This document shows positions 1 through 9,246 of a stretch of 64,000 nt of DNA, piece by piece. The notes beneath the pieces were generated by a model. It saw only the letters and a list, made by a program, of their open reading frames with translations, did not search any database and was not told where the DNA came from. Source of the DNA: Clostridium sp. Marseille-P3244 (lineage in GTDB: Bacteria; Bacillota; Clostridia; Lachnospirales; Lachnospiraceae); assembly GCF_900120155.1 (NCBI RefSeq), contig NZ_LT635549.1, positions 1,954,688-2,018,687 of the forward strand, written 5' to 3'. Within the stretch, counting starts at the first letter, position 1; every line of letters starts with the position of its first letter. A program made the position numbers and the translations under genes.

Positions 1-1064
1 GAAAAAAGAAAAAGAGTATACTGGATGTTCAGGAGATCAATGATTTCTTTTCGGATATGGAACTCACCACAGAACAGATGGAGAAAGTGTTTGACTACCT
101 GGAAGCAAACAATATCGATGTACTGCGCATCGGCGGTGATACGGACGATGACGCGGACGTGGATATCGATGATATCATATCCGATGAGGAAGAAGTGGAT
201 ATGGAGAACATCGATCTGTCAGTTCCGGAAGGGGTGAGCATTGAGGATCCGGTCCGCATGTATTTAAAAGAGATCGGAAAGGTCCCCCTTCTGAGCGCGG
301 AGCGTGAGATCGAACTGGCGAAAAGGATGGAAGACGGAGATGAAGACGCGAAGAAAGAACTGGCGGAAGCAAATCTTCGTCTGGTTGTCAGTATTGCAAA
401 GCGGTATGTTGGCAGAGGAATGCTGTTCCTTGATCTGATCCAGGAAGGAAACCTGGGACTGATCAAGGCTGTGGAGAAGTTTGATTATCATAAGGGTTAT
501 AAATTCAGCACATATGCCACATGGTGGATCCGTCAGGCGATCACAAGGGCGATCGCGGATCAGGCAAGGACTATCCGTATTCCCGTACACATGGTGGAGA
601 CAATCAACAAACTGATCCGTGTGTCGAGACAGCTTCTTCAGGAGCTGGGAAGGGAGCCTATGCCTGAAGAGATCGCGAAAGAACTGGACATGCCCGTAGA
701 GCGTGTGCGTGAGATCTTGAAAATATCCCAGGAACCGGTGTCTCTGGAGACTCCGATTGGTGAGGAAGAGGACAGCCATCTGGGAGATTTTATCCAGGAT
801 GACAACGTTCCCGTGCCGGCGGAAGCGGCAGCGCAGACTCTTCTTAAAGAGCAGCTGGATGAAGTGCTGGATACATTGACAGAGAGAGAACAGAAAGTGC
901 TGCGGCTGCGGTTTGGAATGAATGACGGACGGGCCCGCACGCTGGAGGAAGTAGGCAAAGAGTTTGATGTGACCAGAGAGCGTATCCGCCAGATCGAGGC
1001 CAAGGCTCTCCGCAAGCTTCGCCATCCCAGCAGAAGCCGGAAACTCCGGGATTATCTGGATTAA
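1..1064 (+). CDS. rpoD: RNA polymerase primary sigma factor RpoD (SigA), 5' end cut by window
   Basis: This is the housekeeping sigma-70 factor that directs RNA polymerase to -35/-10 promoters. The reading frame is open from base 3 (AAA AAG AAA AAG AGT ATA CTG GAT...), so the gene starts left of the window and the ATG at 57 is internal to region 1.1. Visible parts in order are region 1.1 with an acidic stretch, region 1.2 ([11 protein letters not shown]), region 2 ([14 protein letters not shown], the [18 protein letters not shown] segment and the [11 protein letters not shown] -10 recognition helix), region 3, and region 4 with the -35 helix ([20 protein letters not shown]) ending RKLRDYLD. 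It lies 17 bp before trmK, the common Firmicutes order. Confidence 0.97.
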   Translation, partial: KKKKSILDVQEINDFFSDMELTTEQMEKVFDYLEANNIDVLRIGGDTDDDADVDIDDIISDEEEVDMENIDLSVPEGVSIEDPVRMYLKEIGKVPLLSAEREIELAKRMEDGDEDAKKELAEANLRLVVSIAKRYVGRGMLFLDLIQEGNLGLIKAVEKFDYHKGYKFSTYATWWIRQAITRAIADQARTIRIPVHMVETINKLIRVSRQLLQELGREPMPEEIAKELDMPVERVREILKISQEPVSLETPIGEEEDSHLGDFIQDDNVPVPAEAAAQTLLKEQLDEVLDTLTEREQKVLRLRFGMNDGRARTLEEVGKEFDVTRERIRQIEAKALRKLRHPSRSRKLRDYLD

Positions 1065-1081
1065 TACGAGGAAGAAAACAT

Positions 1082-1804
1082 ATGGAACTGTCAAATAGAA
1101 TGAGTGCGGTGGCATCCCTTGTGACTGAAGGCTTAAGGCTGGCGGATATCGGGACAGATCACGGATATATTCCGATCAGCCTCGCAGAGAGCGGACAGAT
1201 CCCGGCAGCGATTGCCATGGATGTGAATAATGGACCGCTGTTAACAGCAGAGAAAAATATAAGAGTCCATGGCTTAGGACATCGGATCAGTACCCGGATC
1301 TCCGATGGGTTTTCCGCACTGAGGCCGGGAGAAGCAGACACGGCAGTGATCGCAGGCATGGGGGGTGCTTTGACGGTCCGGATATTGAGGGAAGGCATGA
1401 CAGTTGTGCGTTCCCTGAAGGAGTGTATCCTTCAGCCCCAGTCTGAGATCAGAATGGTAAGAGCCTTTCTATTGGAGGAAGGCTTTTTGTTTATCCGGGA
1501 AGTTATGGTGAAAGAGGACGGGAAATATTATGTGGTGATGAAAGTTAAGCCACCATCGGAGAAGGAAAATCACAGGAATGACGGCAGTAAGATCTGGGAT
1601 GAAACAGAACTAAAATATGGCAGGCTTCTTCTGGAAAACCGGGACCCTGTTCTGGAAGAGTATCTGAACAGGGAGAAGACTCTCTGTGAAAAGATCCTTA
1701 AGAGACTGGAAGGACAGAAGACAGGGCGGGTACTGGAGAGAAGGAGACAATTGGAACAGGAACTTGTATGGATCAGGAAGGGGATGGATCAGTATGCTGT
1801 GTAG
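1082..1804 (+). CDS. trmK: tRNA (adenine22-N1)-methyltransferase TrmK
   Basis: Predicted SAM-dependent enzyme that methylates N1 of A22 in tRNA. The 240-residue length fits the family. The N-terminal half is a class I methyltransferase domain with the SAM motif LADIGTDHGYIPISLAE near residues 20-37, then AMDVNNGPL and the AGMGG motif. The last 70 residues are charged and helical (RRQLEQELVWIRKGM), as in the C-terminal coiled-coil extension of TrmK. It follows rpoD closely and overlaps the next gene by 11 bp, so the three genes are probably co-transcribed. The ATG lies just after a GAGGAAG sequence. The assignment rests on motif recall, not on a search. Confidence 0.9.
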   Translation: MELSNRMSAVASLVTEGLRLADIGTDHGYIPISLAESGQIPAAIAMDVNNGPLLTAEKNIRVHGLGHRISTRISDGFSALRPGEADTAVIAGMGGALTVRILREGMTVVRSLKECILQPQSEIRMVRAFLLEEGFLFIREVMVKEDGKYYVVMKVKPPSEKENHRNDGSKIWDETELKYGRLLLENRDPVLEEYLNREKTLCEKILKRLEGQKTGRVLERRRQLEQELVWIRKGMDQYAV

Positions 1805-2576
1805 AGAGATCATTCAGGTGATCAAGGCTTCTTTTCCGGAAGAGGCAGCTATGGATTTTGACAATGTGGGTCTTCTTGCGGGCAGAGCAGGAAAAGAAGT
1901 AAAGAGAGTATATCTGGCGCTGGACGCGACGGACAGGATAATCGATGAAGCGGTAAACGAGGGAGCGGACATGCTGATCACACATCATCCGCTTATCTTT
2001 TCGCCGCTGAAGAGTGTGACAGATGAGGATTTTATCAGCAGAAGGGTTATGAAGCTGATCCGCAGCGATATCTCCTATTACGCCATGCACACGAACTATG
2101 ATGTGCTGAGGATGGCAGAGCTGTCAGAACAGGTGCTTGGTATCCGGGACACGGAAGTGCTGGATGCCACTATGGAAAGAGAAGGAAAAGAAGAAGGAAT
2201 CGGGAGAGTCGGTTTTCTGGAACATCCGATGACGCTGGAGGAATGCTGTGTATATGTGAAGCATAGACTGAACCTGGGAAGTCTTAAGGTATTCGGAGAT
2301 ATGCAGACAGAAGTATCACGGCTTGCCATATCGCCGGGCTCCGGGAGATCGGCGATCCCGGCAGCCGTCGCCAAAAAGGCGGATGTCCTTGTGACGGGGG
2401 ACATCGGACATCATGATGGACTGGACGCGGTGGAGCAGGGACTTTGTGTTATTGACGCGGGACATTATGGAACGGAATATATCTTTATCGATGATATGTG
2501 TCGGTTCTTAAAAGAAAAGCTTCCTGTGTTGGACGTGGTTTCGGCTCCGGTGGTCCATCCGTTCCAGGTTATGTAA
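1794..2576 (+). CDS. Nif3-like dinuclear metal center protein (YqfO/YbgI family)
   Basis: Member of the NIF3/DUF34 family, a widely conserved metal-binding protein whose cellular role is uncertain (GTP cyclohydrolase I type 2-like labels are common). I chose ATG 1794 (260 aa), which has an AGGAAGGGG ribosome site and overlaps the end of trmK; an upstream in-frame ATG at 1686 would only add out-of-family sequence. Metal ligands are visible in the N-terminal LITHHPLIFSPLKS motif and in the C-terminal GDIGHHDGLDA and DAGHYGTE motifs. At 260 residues it lacks the large central insertion seen in some Bacillus homologues. The neighbourhood rpoD-trmK-nif3 is conserved in Firmicutes. Confidence 0.88.
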   Translation: MLCREIIQVIKASFPEEAAMDFDNVGLLAGRAGKEVKRVYLALDATDRIIDEAVNEGADMLITHHPLIFSPLKSVTDEDFISRRVMKLIRSDISYYAMHTNYDVLRMAELSEQVLGIRDTEVLDATMEREGKEEGIGRVGFLEHPMTLEECCVYVKHRLNLGSLKVFGDMQTEVSRLAISPGSGRSAIPAAVAKKADVLVTGDIGHHDGLDAVEQGLCVIDAGHYGTEYIFIDDMCRFLKEKLPVLDVVSAPVVHPFQVM

Positions 2577-2634
2577 AAGCAGGACAGAGCAAGAGGGAAT
2601 GATCCAGGAGACCGGCAGTTAAGGAGGAAGAAAC

Positions 2635-4302
2635 GTGTCAGAAAAATGCAGGGTCCGTGTGGAGGGCAGGATAAGAGAGTATGAGAAGGGAACCCCTTAT
2701 CAGGTAATAGCGGAAGAATTTCAGCCTGATTACGAGCATCAGATCGTGCTTGTCTATGTGGGAGGATTTCATCTCCAGGAGCTGGGGAAAAAAGTGGAAA
2801 AGGACTGTGAGCTTAAGTTTGTCACGACAGCGGATGCTATCGGGCATGAAACTTATAAACGAAGCATGTGTTTTCTTCTTGTAAAGGCTGTTCATGATGT
2901 GGCCGGACACGACAAGATCGAACGGGTCCGGATCCATTTTTCTCTGGGAAAAGGCTATTACTGTACGGTAGAGGGGGATGTGACGCTTAATGAAGAATTT
3001 CTGGAAAAAGTTACCGCGCGTATGAAAAAACTGTCAGAGGACAGGATCACGATCGCCAAGCGCAGCGTCCATACGGACGACGCGGTAGAATTATTTCACA
3101 GACATGGAATGTATGATAAGGAGCGGCTTTTTGAATATCGCCGCGTCTCCAGGGTAAATATTTACAGTATCAATGAATTTGAGGATTATTATTATGGATA
3201 TATGGTGCCGGACGCGGGATATCTGAAATATTTTTCCCTGTACCTTTATGATGAAGGATTCGTGCTGCAGATGCCATCCAGAGAAAGACCGGAAGAGGTG
3301 CCAAAGCCGGATTTCCGTCCGAAGCTGTTCCAGGTGCTCAAAGAGTCTGTCCAGTGGGGAGATTGTCAGAATATTGAGACGGTGGGAGATCTTAATGACA
3401 GGATCACCAGGAATGATATGCGGGAAGTGGTCCTTGTCCAGGAGGCTTATCAGGAGAGAAAGATCGGGGAGATCGCAGGACAGATCTCAGACAGAAAGAA
3501 CGTGAAATTTGTCCTGATCGCCGGTCCGTCCTCATCAGGGAAGACAACGTTTTCACACCGGTTGTCTGTCCAGCTGAGGGTAAACGGACTGATCCCTCAT
3601 CCGATCGCGGTAGACAACTATTTTGTAGAAAGGGAAAACACGCCCAGGGATAAAGACGGCAATTATAATTTTGAATGCCTGGAGGCCATAGACATCAGGA
3701 AATTCAATGAAGATATGGAAGCACTCCTGCGCGGGGATGAAGTGTATCTCCCCGTATTTGACTTTAAGTCCGGAAAACGGAAATATGAGAATACCCCCAA
3801 AAAACTCGGTCCCCAGGATATCCTTGTCATTGAAGGGATACACTGCCTGAATCCGAAACTGACCGAGATGATGGATGATGACAGCAAATTCAAGATCTAT
3901 ATCAGCGCGCTGACCCAGATCAATATTGATGAGCACAACCGGATCCCGTCCACGGACGGACGACTGATCCGCCGTCTTGTCCGGGACGCACGCACGCGTG
4001 GGGCGTCTGCTACGAAAACGATCTCCATGTGGCCGTCGGTCAGGAGAGGAGAGGAAGAAAATATCTTTCCTTTCCAGGAACAGGCGGATGTGATGTTTAA
4101 TTCCTCTCTTCTCTATGAACTGGCCGTACTTAAACAATATGTGGAACCCCTGCTTTTCCGGGTCGACAAAAGATCGGAAGAATATCTGGAGGCAAAACGT
4201 CTGCTGAAATTCTTTGATTATTTTGTCGGAATCGGAAGCGAATTTGTGCCGACAAACTCGCTTTTGCGGGAGTTTATCGGCGGAGGCTGTTTTCAGGTAT
4301 AG
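2635..4302 (+). CDS. nucleoside kinase, ThrRS-like N-terminus plus uridine kinase domain
   Basis: A 555-residue fusion typical of Clostridia. Residues 1-220 resemble the TGS and second additional domains of threonyl-tRNA synthetase (EYEKGTPYQVIAEEF is TGS-like). The C-terminal 270 residues are a P-loop uridine/phosphoribulokinase-type domain with Walker A GPSSSGKTTFS near residue 298, a later VIEGIHCLNP segment and the SDPRI-like region ISALTQINIDEHNRIP. It probably phosphorylates a nucleoside such as uridine, but substrate is not established. The start is GTG at 2635, set by an AAGGAGG box at 2621-2627. Its 3' end overlaps the end of aroC on the other strand by 10 bp. Confidence 0.85.
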   Translation: MSEKCRVRVEGRIREYEKGTPYQVIAEEFQPDYEHQIVLVYVGGFHLQELGKKVEKDCELKFVTTADAIGHETYKRSMCFLLVKAVHDVAGHDKIERVRIHFSLGKGYYCTVEGDVTLNEEFLEKVTARMKKLSEDRITIAKRSVHTDDAVELFHRHGMYDKERLFEYRRVSRVNIYSINEFEDYYYGYMVPDAGYLKYFSLYLYDEGFVLQMPSRERPEEVPKPDFRPKLFQVLKESVQWGDCQNIETVGDLNDRITRNDMREVVLVQEAYQERKIGEIAGQISDRKNVKFVLIAGPSSSGKTTFSHRLSVQLRVNGLIPHPIAVDNYFVERENTPRDKDGNYNFECLEAIDIRKFNEDMEALLRGDEVYLPVFDFKSGKRKYENTPKKLGPQDILVIEGIHCLNPKLTEMMDDDSKFKIYISALTQINIDEHNRIPSTDGRLIRRLVRDARTRGASATKTISMWPSVRRGEEENIFPFQEQADVMFNSSLLYELAVLKQYVEPLLFRVDKRSEEYLEAKRLLKFFDYFVGIGSEFVPTNSLLREFIGGGCFQV

Positions 4303-5402
4303 ATCTTCTTGATGTTGTCCATCCGGGCCGACATATTCTGCAGGAGAAGATCCGCGATCGTCACTGCGATCATGGATTCTACTACCACCACAGCCCGGGG
4401 AACGATGACAGGGTCATGCCTTCCCAGGACCTGGATCTCGGCATTTTCACCGGAAGTATTAACTGTGTGCTGTGTCTTCGCGATGGAGGAGGTAGGTTTT
4501 ACGGCGGCTCTCAGGATCAGCGGGGAGCCGTCGCTCATTCCGCCCAGGGATCCGCCCGCATGGTTTGAGCTTTTACGGATGACCGGTCCGGAAGAGGTAT
4601 TTTCTGAGAAGAAAGGATCATTATTCTTGCTTCCCACGGACTTTGACGCCAGAAATCCATCACCGATCTCAACGCCTTTCACTGCTCCGATAGACATGAC
4701 AGCCTGTGCCAGGAGGGCATCCAGTTTATCAAATACAGGTTCGCCCAGACCGGCGGGAAGGCCTTCGGCGATGCATTCGATCACCCCTCCGCAGGAATCC
4801 CTGTCTGCCATAAGTGAGGCAATGTATTCCTGAGCCTGTCCGGCTGTCCGGTTGTCCGGCATATACAGGCTGTTCTCCTGAATTTCAGTATAATGATAAT
4901 CGGATTCTTCCACTATATAAGGTCCGATGGCTTTCGTGTATGCCCGGACAGTGATACCAAGCTCCTTAAGCAGGCTGGACGCCACGGCTCCGGCAGCCAC
5001 CCGGCCGATCGTCTCGCGTCCGGAAGAACGCCCTCCGCCACGATAATCACGGAATCCGTATTTTTCCGTGAATGGATAGTCCGCATGTCCCGGACGGTAA
5101 AGTGTGGCAATATTCCCGTAATCACGGGACCGCTGATCCTGATTTCGGACAAGAAGGGAGATAGGAGTGCCTGTAGTTATTCCTTCAAATATACCGGACA
5201 GGATCTCCACTGTGTCAGACTCATTTCTTTTTGTTGTATATTTACTTTGCCCGGGACGCCGTCTGTCGAGAAAAGCCTGGATTACACTTTCTGAGAGAGG
5301 CAGCCCCGCAGGACAGCCGTCGATCACCACTCCGATCCCCGGACCATGAGATTCCCCCCATGTGGTTATACGGAAGATTTTCCCAAACGTTGAACCGCTC
5401 AT
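4293..5402 (-). CDS. aroC: chorismate synthase AroC
   Basis: Converts 5-enolpyruvylshikimate-3-phosphate to chorismate with reduced FMN, the last common step of aromatic amino-acid synthesis. The 369-residue protein shows the family signatures TTWGESHGPGIG near the N-terminus, GGGRSSGRETIGRVAAGA in the middle, and HAGGSLGGMSDG plus VVVVESMIAVTIADL near the C-terminus. I chose the ATG at 5402 because it follows an AAGGGG box at a good distance; an upstream in-frame ATG at 5441 lies in the promoter -10. It is a lone gene here, converging on the nucleoside kinase. The pheA gene at 49.4 kb uses its product. Confidence 0.96.
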   Translation of the reverse strand: MSGSTFGKIFRITTWGESHGPGIGVVIDGCPAGLPLSESVIQAFLDRRRPGQSKYTTKRNESDTVEILSGIFEGITTGTPISLLVRNQDQRSRDYGNIATLYRPGHADYPFTEKYGFRDYRGGGRSSGRETIGRVAAGAVASSLLKELGITVRAYTKAIGPYIVEESDYHYTEIQENSLYMPDNRTAGQAQEYIASLMADRDSCGGVIECIAEGLPAGLGEPVFDKLDALLAQAVMSIGAVKGVEIGDGFLASKSVGSKNNDPFFSENTSSGPVIRKSSNHAGGSLGGMSDGSPLILRAAVKPTSSIAKTQHTVNTSGENAEIQVLGRHDPVIVPRAVVVVESMIAVTIADLLLQNMSARMDNIKKIYT

Positions 5403-5439
5403 TGATATTCCCCTTTCTGTCATTGTGAATATGAATCTC

Positions 5440-5469
5440 ATTATATAAGACTCTGCCCTCTTTTGACAA
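5440..5469 (-). promoter_or_regulatory. sigma-A promoter of aroC
   Basis: On the minus strand TTGTCA (5469-5464) is separated by 18 bp from a perfect TATAAT (5445-5440), about 40 bp before the aroC ATG. Seen by eye; no transcript data. Confidence 0.6.
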
Positions 5470-5614
5470 GAGCGGCGCTTATTATTTTATTTCCGGGTTC
5501 TCTGTTTTCTGCAACCAGAAGCATGTGGATGACGTCTAATATTAAGAGAGGGGACATTCATTAATATTTATTTAAAGATGGAAGAATTGTCTGTACTTTT
5601 TATTTTTTTCGTAA

Positions 5615-5643
5615 TATAATGGTCCCGAGACATTGAAAAGGAG
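5615..5643 (+). promoter_or_regulatory. -10 element and ribosome binding site before the L,D-transpeptidase
   Basis: A TATAAT at 5615-5620 follows an A/T-rich tract; the -35 is weak (CTGTAC at 5591-5596, 18 bp spacing). An AAGGAG box at 5638-5643 lies about 15 bp before the ATG at 5659, longer than usual. No better in-frame start exists. Confidence 0.4.
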
Positions 5644-5658
5644 AGAGATGGACATCTT

Positions 5659-7491
5659 ATGGGCAAAAAGAAGAGAAATAAAGCTGACTTACAGCAGGAA
5701 AATATAGAGTTTCTGGATGAAGAAACTTTTGAAGAAAATGTTCCGGAAGAAGACTTCGCCGAAGATGATCTTGAAAGTATTGAAGAGCCGGAGACGGAAC
5801 TGGAAGAACCAGATTCTGAAGTAGAGGAAGAGGGCGAAGACGATTTTGAAGATATTGAGCCGGCAGGTTCCGAAGAGGAAGAAGACTTCTGGGAAGAAAA
5901 TGATGATACAGAAGAAGCAGATGAAATAGAAGAAGCAGAAGCAGATGAAATAGAAGAAGCAGATGAAGATGAAATAGAAGAAGATGATGAGGATCAGGAC
6001 GCCTCAGAAGAAAATGGGATGAGGGAAGAAGATGATGAGGAAGAACCTGTGAAAAGGCGGCGGAGACGGAGGGGAAGAAGGGCAAAAAGGGAAAAGAAAA
6101 GCCTTGGGAAAAAGCCCTGGATTATCGCGGGCAGTATTGCAGGCGGTCTCCTTTTGATCTATCTTGGAATTTCCGCGTTCTTTATTGGACATTTTTATGT
6201 AAATACGACCATCAACGGTAAGGATTTTTCAGGAAAGACCGTAGAAGATGTAGAACAGTATATGAAGGAACAGGTGGCGGATTACGAACTTACCCTTCTG
6301 GAACTTAACAATGACAGAGATGTGATCAGCGGGTCAGATATATCTCTTACTTATGAAGAAAATTCAGATATACAAGACGCGCTGGATCGGCAGAATCCGC
6401 TTCTGTGGGTGACTTCATTTTTTTCTCGGTCCACGGCGGACGTGACTATTGAGGTGGATTATGACGAACAGGCGCTGGAAGAAAAGATACAGTCTATCCG
6501 GGCGGTCCAGCAGGAACAGACAGATCCGGTATCTGCACATCCGGAATTTGACGGAAATTCGTTTGTAGTAGAACCCGAAGTATATGGGACAGCTGTGGAT
6601 ATGGACAATCTGACAGACAAGATCAAGGAGTACATCACTGAGTTCAGGTCACAGCTGGACCTGCTTGAAGAACAATGCTATAAAATGCCCAAATATACAG
6701 CAGAATCACCGGAAGTACAGGAAGCCTGTGATGCTATGAATGAGTATTTAAAGGCCAGCATTACATATCCGATGACCGAGAATGTAGTGGTGGACAAAAC
6801 TCTTATATCTACGTGGCTGTCCTATGATGACAATATGCAGGTGACATTTAATGAAGATGCGGTCAGGGAGTGGATGAGGCAATTCGGAGCGACTTATGAC
6901 ACAGTTGGGACTACCAGGACGATCACGACCCCGTCCGGAAAGACGGCAGAGGTATCCGGCGGAACTTATGGCTGGTCCATCGATGAGGAGACAGAGACTC
7001 AGAATCTGATTGCAAGCATTAAAAATGGTGAAGTTGTGACAAGAGAGCCGGCCTACACTCAGACAGCGGCATCCCATTCCGCGCAGGACTGGGGCACCAC
7101 TTATATCGAGGTCGATCTTACAGATCAGTATATGTGGTATATCGTGGACGGCGCGGTGGCATTCCAGGCTTATGTAGTGACAGGCCTTCCCACGCCGGAC
7201 CGGGCGACGCCTGCAGGAGTGTATTCGATTCTTTATACGGAGAGAAACGCCATCCTGCGGGGAGAAAAAGATCCGGCGACAGGAAAGCCGATCTACGAGA
7301 CGCCGGTATCCTACTGGATGCCGTTTACCTGGCAGGGACACGGATTCCATGACGCCACATGGCAGCCTGGATTCGGCGGCTCTCTGTATCAGACGCTTGG
7401 TTCCCACGGCTGTGTGAATATGTCATACAGTGACGCCGGAACTCTGTTTAGCATGATCAGCGCCGGAACTCCGGTGGTGATCCACTACTGA
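5659..7491 (+). CDS. membrane-anchored L,D-transpeptidase with acidic cytoplasmic tail
   Basis: Predicted to cross-link peptidoglycan by forming L,D bonds. Residues 8-130 are extremely Asp/Glu-rich; then comes a basic cluster (KRRRRRRGRRAKREKK), one membrane segment near residues 153-177 (IIAGSIAGGLLLIYLGISAF), a long extracytoplasmic region resembling the peptidoglycan-binding domain found upstream of YkuD domains, and a C-terminal YkuD catalytic domain with GHGFHDATW and the SHGCVNM catalytic cysteine motif. The orientation is therefore tail inside, enzyme outside. The 610-residue length is usual for this clostridial type except for the very long acidic tail, part of which is encoded by a 24-bp tandem repeat. 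Confidence 0.9.
   Translation: MGKKKRNKADLQQENIEFLDEETFEENVPEEDFAEDDLESIEEPETELEEPDSEVEEEGEDDFEDIEPAGSEEEEDFWEENDDTEEADEIEEAEADEIEEADEDEIEEDDEDQDASEENGMREEDDEEEPVKRRRRRRGRRAKREKKSLGKKPWIIAGSIAGGLLLIYLGISAFFIGHFYVNTTINGKDFSGKTVEDVEQYMKEQVADYELTLLELNNDRDVISGSDISLTYEENSDIQDALDRQNPLLWVTSFFSRSTADVTIEVDYDEQALEEKIQSIRAVQQEQTDPVSAHPEFDGNSFVVEPEVYGTAVDMDNLTDKIKEYITEFRSQLDLLEEQCYKMPKYTAESPEVQEACDAMNEYLKASITYPMTENVVVDKTLISTWLSYDDNMQVTFNEDAVREWMRQFGATYDTVGTTRTITTPSGKTAEVSGGTYGWSIDEETETQNLIASIKNGEVVTREPAYTQTAASHSAQDWGTTYIEVDLTDQYMWYIVDGAVAFQAYVVTGLPTPDRATPAGVYSILYTERNAILRGEKDPATGKPIYETPVSYWMPFTWQGHGFHDATWQPGFGGSLYQTLGSHGCVNMSYSDAGTLFSMISAGTPVVIHY
5920..5991 (+). repeat. three-unit 24-bp tandem repeat inside the transpeptidase gene
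   Basis: Three units each begin GATGAAATAGAAGAAG and encode DEIEEAEA, DEIEEADE and DEIEEDDE. The repeat stays in frame and sits in the acidic tail. Such a tract can gain or lose units by slippage without breaking the frame. Confidence 0.85.
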
Positions 7492-7560
7492 GAAAAAGGC
7501 GGATATCGGACCATGGGTCCGGGAACGCGGATATGAAAAAATATACGAGGTTGCACATTT

Positions 7561-8682
7561 ATGTATGAACTGCTGAAGAAGGACGGCAGGGCCAAGCGAG
7601 GGCGGCTGCACACGGTCCATGGCACAATAGAAACGCCGGTCTTTATGAATGTGGGAACGGTGGCGGCAATCAAAGGAGCCGTATCTACGGATGATCTCAG
7701 AGCGATCGGGACACAGGTGGAACTTTCCAATACCTATCACCTTCATGTCAGACCGGGGGATGAGATTATCAGGAAGCTGGGCGGTCTTCACCGCTTTATG
7801 AACTGGGACAGGCCGATACTTACAGATTCAGGAGGATTCCAGGTCTTTTCTCTGGCATCACTGAGGAAGATAAAAGAGGAAGGGGTCCACTTCCATTCCC
7901 ATATTGACGGGCGGAAAATTTTCATGGGGCCCGAGGAAAGCATGCAGATCCAGTCCAATCTGGCTTCTACCATAGCGATGGCTTTTGACGAATGTCCGTC
8001 CAGCGTGGCAGATAAGAAGTATATCGAAAATTCTGTGGAAAGGACAACCCGCTGGCTGAAGCGGTGCAAAAGAGAGCTTGAGCGGCTCAATCAACTTCCG
8101 GGTACGATCAATCCTCACCAGATGCTTTTTGGTATCAATCAGGGTGGAATTTATGAGGATATTCGTGTATCCCATGCACAGCAGATCGCGGAGCTTGATC
8201 TGGACGGTTATGCGGTGGGCGGTCTGGCTGTAGGAGAGAGCCATGAGGAAATGTACCGTATTCTGGACGCGGTAGTTCCTCATCTTCCGGAAAAGAAACC
8301 GGTTTATCTGATGGGGGTAGGTACTCCTGCCAATATTCTGGAAGCGGTCGACAGAGGCGTGGACTTCTTTGACTGTGTTTATCCGTCGAGGAACGGAAGA
8401 CATGGACATGTATATACCAATCACGGGAAAATGAATCTTTTTAACGCGAAATATGAGCTGGATGACCGGCCCATCGAAGAGGGATGCGGCTGTCCTGCCT
8501 GCAAAAGCTACAGCCGGGCTTATATCCGGCACCTTCTGAAGGCAAAAGAGATGCTCGGAATGCGTCTCTGTGTGCTCCACAATCTGTATTTCTACAACAC
8601 AATGATGAAAGAGATACGGGAGGCCATCGAGGCGGGAGAATACGGACAGTATAAAACGAAGAAACTTGAAAATATGTCTTGA
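7561..8682 (+). CDS. tgt: tRNA-guanine transglycosylase Tgt
   Basis: Exchanges guanine 34 for a 7-deazaguanine base in GUN-anticodon tRNAs (queuosine pathway). The 373-residue protein has the catalytic segments LTDSGGFQVFSL, MAFDEC, GINQGG, GGLAVGE and FFDCVYPSRNGRHG, and the zinc site CGCPAC with a later C and LHNLYFY histidine. Bacterial preQ1-type enzymes usually read PTRNARNG where this one reads PSRNGRHG. No queC, queD, queE or queF is in the window. The ribosome site is weak (ACGAGG). It sits upstream of yajC, a common bacterial pairing. Confidence 0.95.
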   Translation: MYELLKKDGRAKRGRLHTVHGTIETPVFMNVGTVAAIKGAVSTDDLRAIGTQVELSNTYHLHVRPGDEIIRKLGGLHRFMNWDRPILTDSGGFQVFSLASLRKIKEEGVHFHSHIDGRKIFMGPEESMQIQSNLASTIAMAFDECPSSVADKKYIENSVERTTRWLKRCKRELERLNQLPGTINPHQMLFGINQGGIYEDIRVSHAQQIAELDLDGYAVGGLAVGESHEEMYRILDAVVPHLPEKKPVYLMGVGTPANILEAVDRGVDFFDCVYPSRNGRHGHVYTNHGKMNLFNAKYELDDRPIEEGCGCPACKSYSRAYIRHLLKAKEMLGMRLCVLHNLYFYNTMMKEIREAIEAGEYGQYKTKKLENMS

Positions 8683-8707
8683 AGAATATACCATTTTTGT
8701 GTATAGT
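8679..8707 (+). promoter_or_regulatory. sigma-A promoter of yajC
   Basis: TTGAAG (8679-8684), 17 bp, TATAGT (8702-8707), overlapping the stop codon of tgt. This suggests yajC has its own transcript besides read-through from tgt. Confidence 0.5.
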
Positions 8708-8748
8708 AATCTTATTGTCGGATACAAAGTTAGGAGGAAGATACAACA

Positions 8749-9024
8749 ATGGAAATGGCAAGTATACTGGTCATGTGGGCGCTGGTCCTTGGACTTCTGT
8801 ATTTTATGATCATGCGTCCTCAGAAAAAGGAGCAGAAGAGAGTCCAGGCGATGCTGGCATCCATGGAGGTGGGTGACACAGCATTGACGACAAGCGGATT
8901 TTACGGTGTGATCATCGATATTACGGATGATGATGTGATCGTTGAGTTTGGAAACAATAAAAACTGCCGTATACCGATGCAGAAAGCGGCGATCGCTCAG
9001 ATCGAGAAACCAAACGCAGAGTAA
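8749..9024 (+). CDS. yajC: preprotein translocase subunit YajC
   Basis: Small accessory subunit of the Sec translocon. It has 91 residues with a single N-terminal membrane helix (ILVMWALVLGLLYFMIM) followed by the family motif RPQKKEQKR and a small cytoplasmic beta domain with GDTALTTSGFYGVI. The start follows a strong TAGGAGGAAG box. secD and secF, which often follow, are not here; a hairpin and the leuB promoter come next. Confidence 0.93.
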   Translation: MEMASILVMWALVLGLLYFMIMRPQKKEQKRVQAMLASMEVGDTALTTSGFYGVIIDITDDDVIVEFGNNKNCRIPMQKAAIAQIEKPNAE

Positions 9025-9047
9025 GTCTATTTAGATGAGGAACAGAC

Positions 9048-9100
9048 AGGACCGGGAAATCTTCTGGCAGAATTGCCGGAAGTTTTATCCGGTCCTTTGT
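9048..9100 (+). terminator. long hairpin after yajC, probable terminator
   Basis: Outer arms AGGACCGG (9048-9055) and CCGGTCCT (9089-9096) enclose a second perfect stem CTTCTGGC (9061-9068)/GCCGGAAG (9075-9082). The trailing T run is short, so efficiency is uncertain. Confidence 0.5.
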
Positions 9101-9176
9101 ATACGGATGCTGGAAATCCGGGAAATCTTTTTGAAAAACAGGTTCCAGAGTGCCCTCTATTTTTTCTTCCAGACAC

Positions 9177-9205
9177 TTGAAAGACACCGGGAAATGCGGT
9201 ATGAT
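9177..9205 (+). promoter_or_regulatory. sigma-A promoter of the leuB operon
   Basis: TTGAAA (9177-9182), 17 bp, TATGAT (9200-9205), 41 bp before the leuB ATG. I see no T-box or leader peptide in the short leader, so any amino-acid control must act elsewhere. Confidence 0.6.
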
Positions 9206-9246
9206 TAACAGTAACATTTTATATCAAATTGGAAGGATGAACGATT

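Noticed and set aside
264-1115. Minus-strand frame of 283 codons over rpoD
   Set aside because: Antisense shadow of a highly conserved sigma factor; no recognisable domain.
9025-9246. T-box or leader-peptide attenuator before leuB
   Set aside because: No T-box core sequence, no run of leucine codons and no terminator/antiterminator pair were found.
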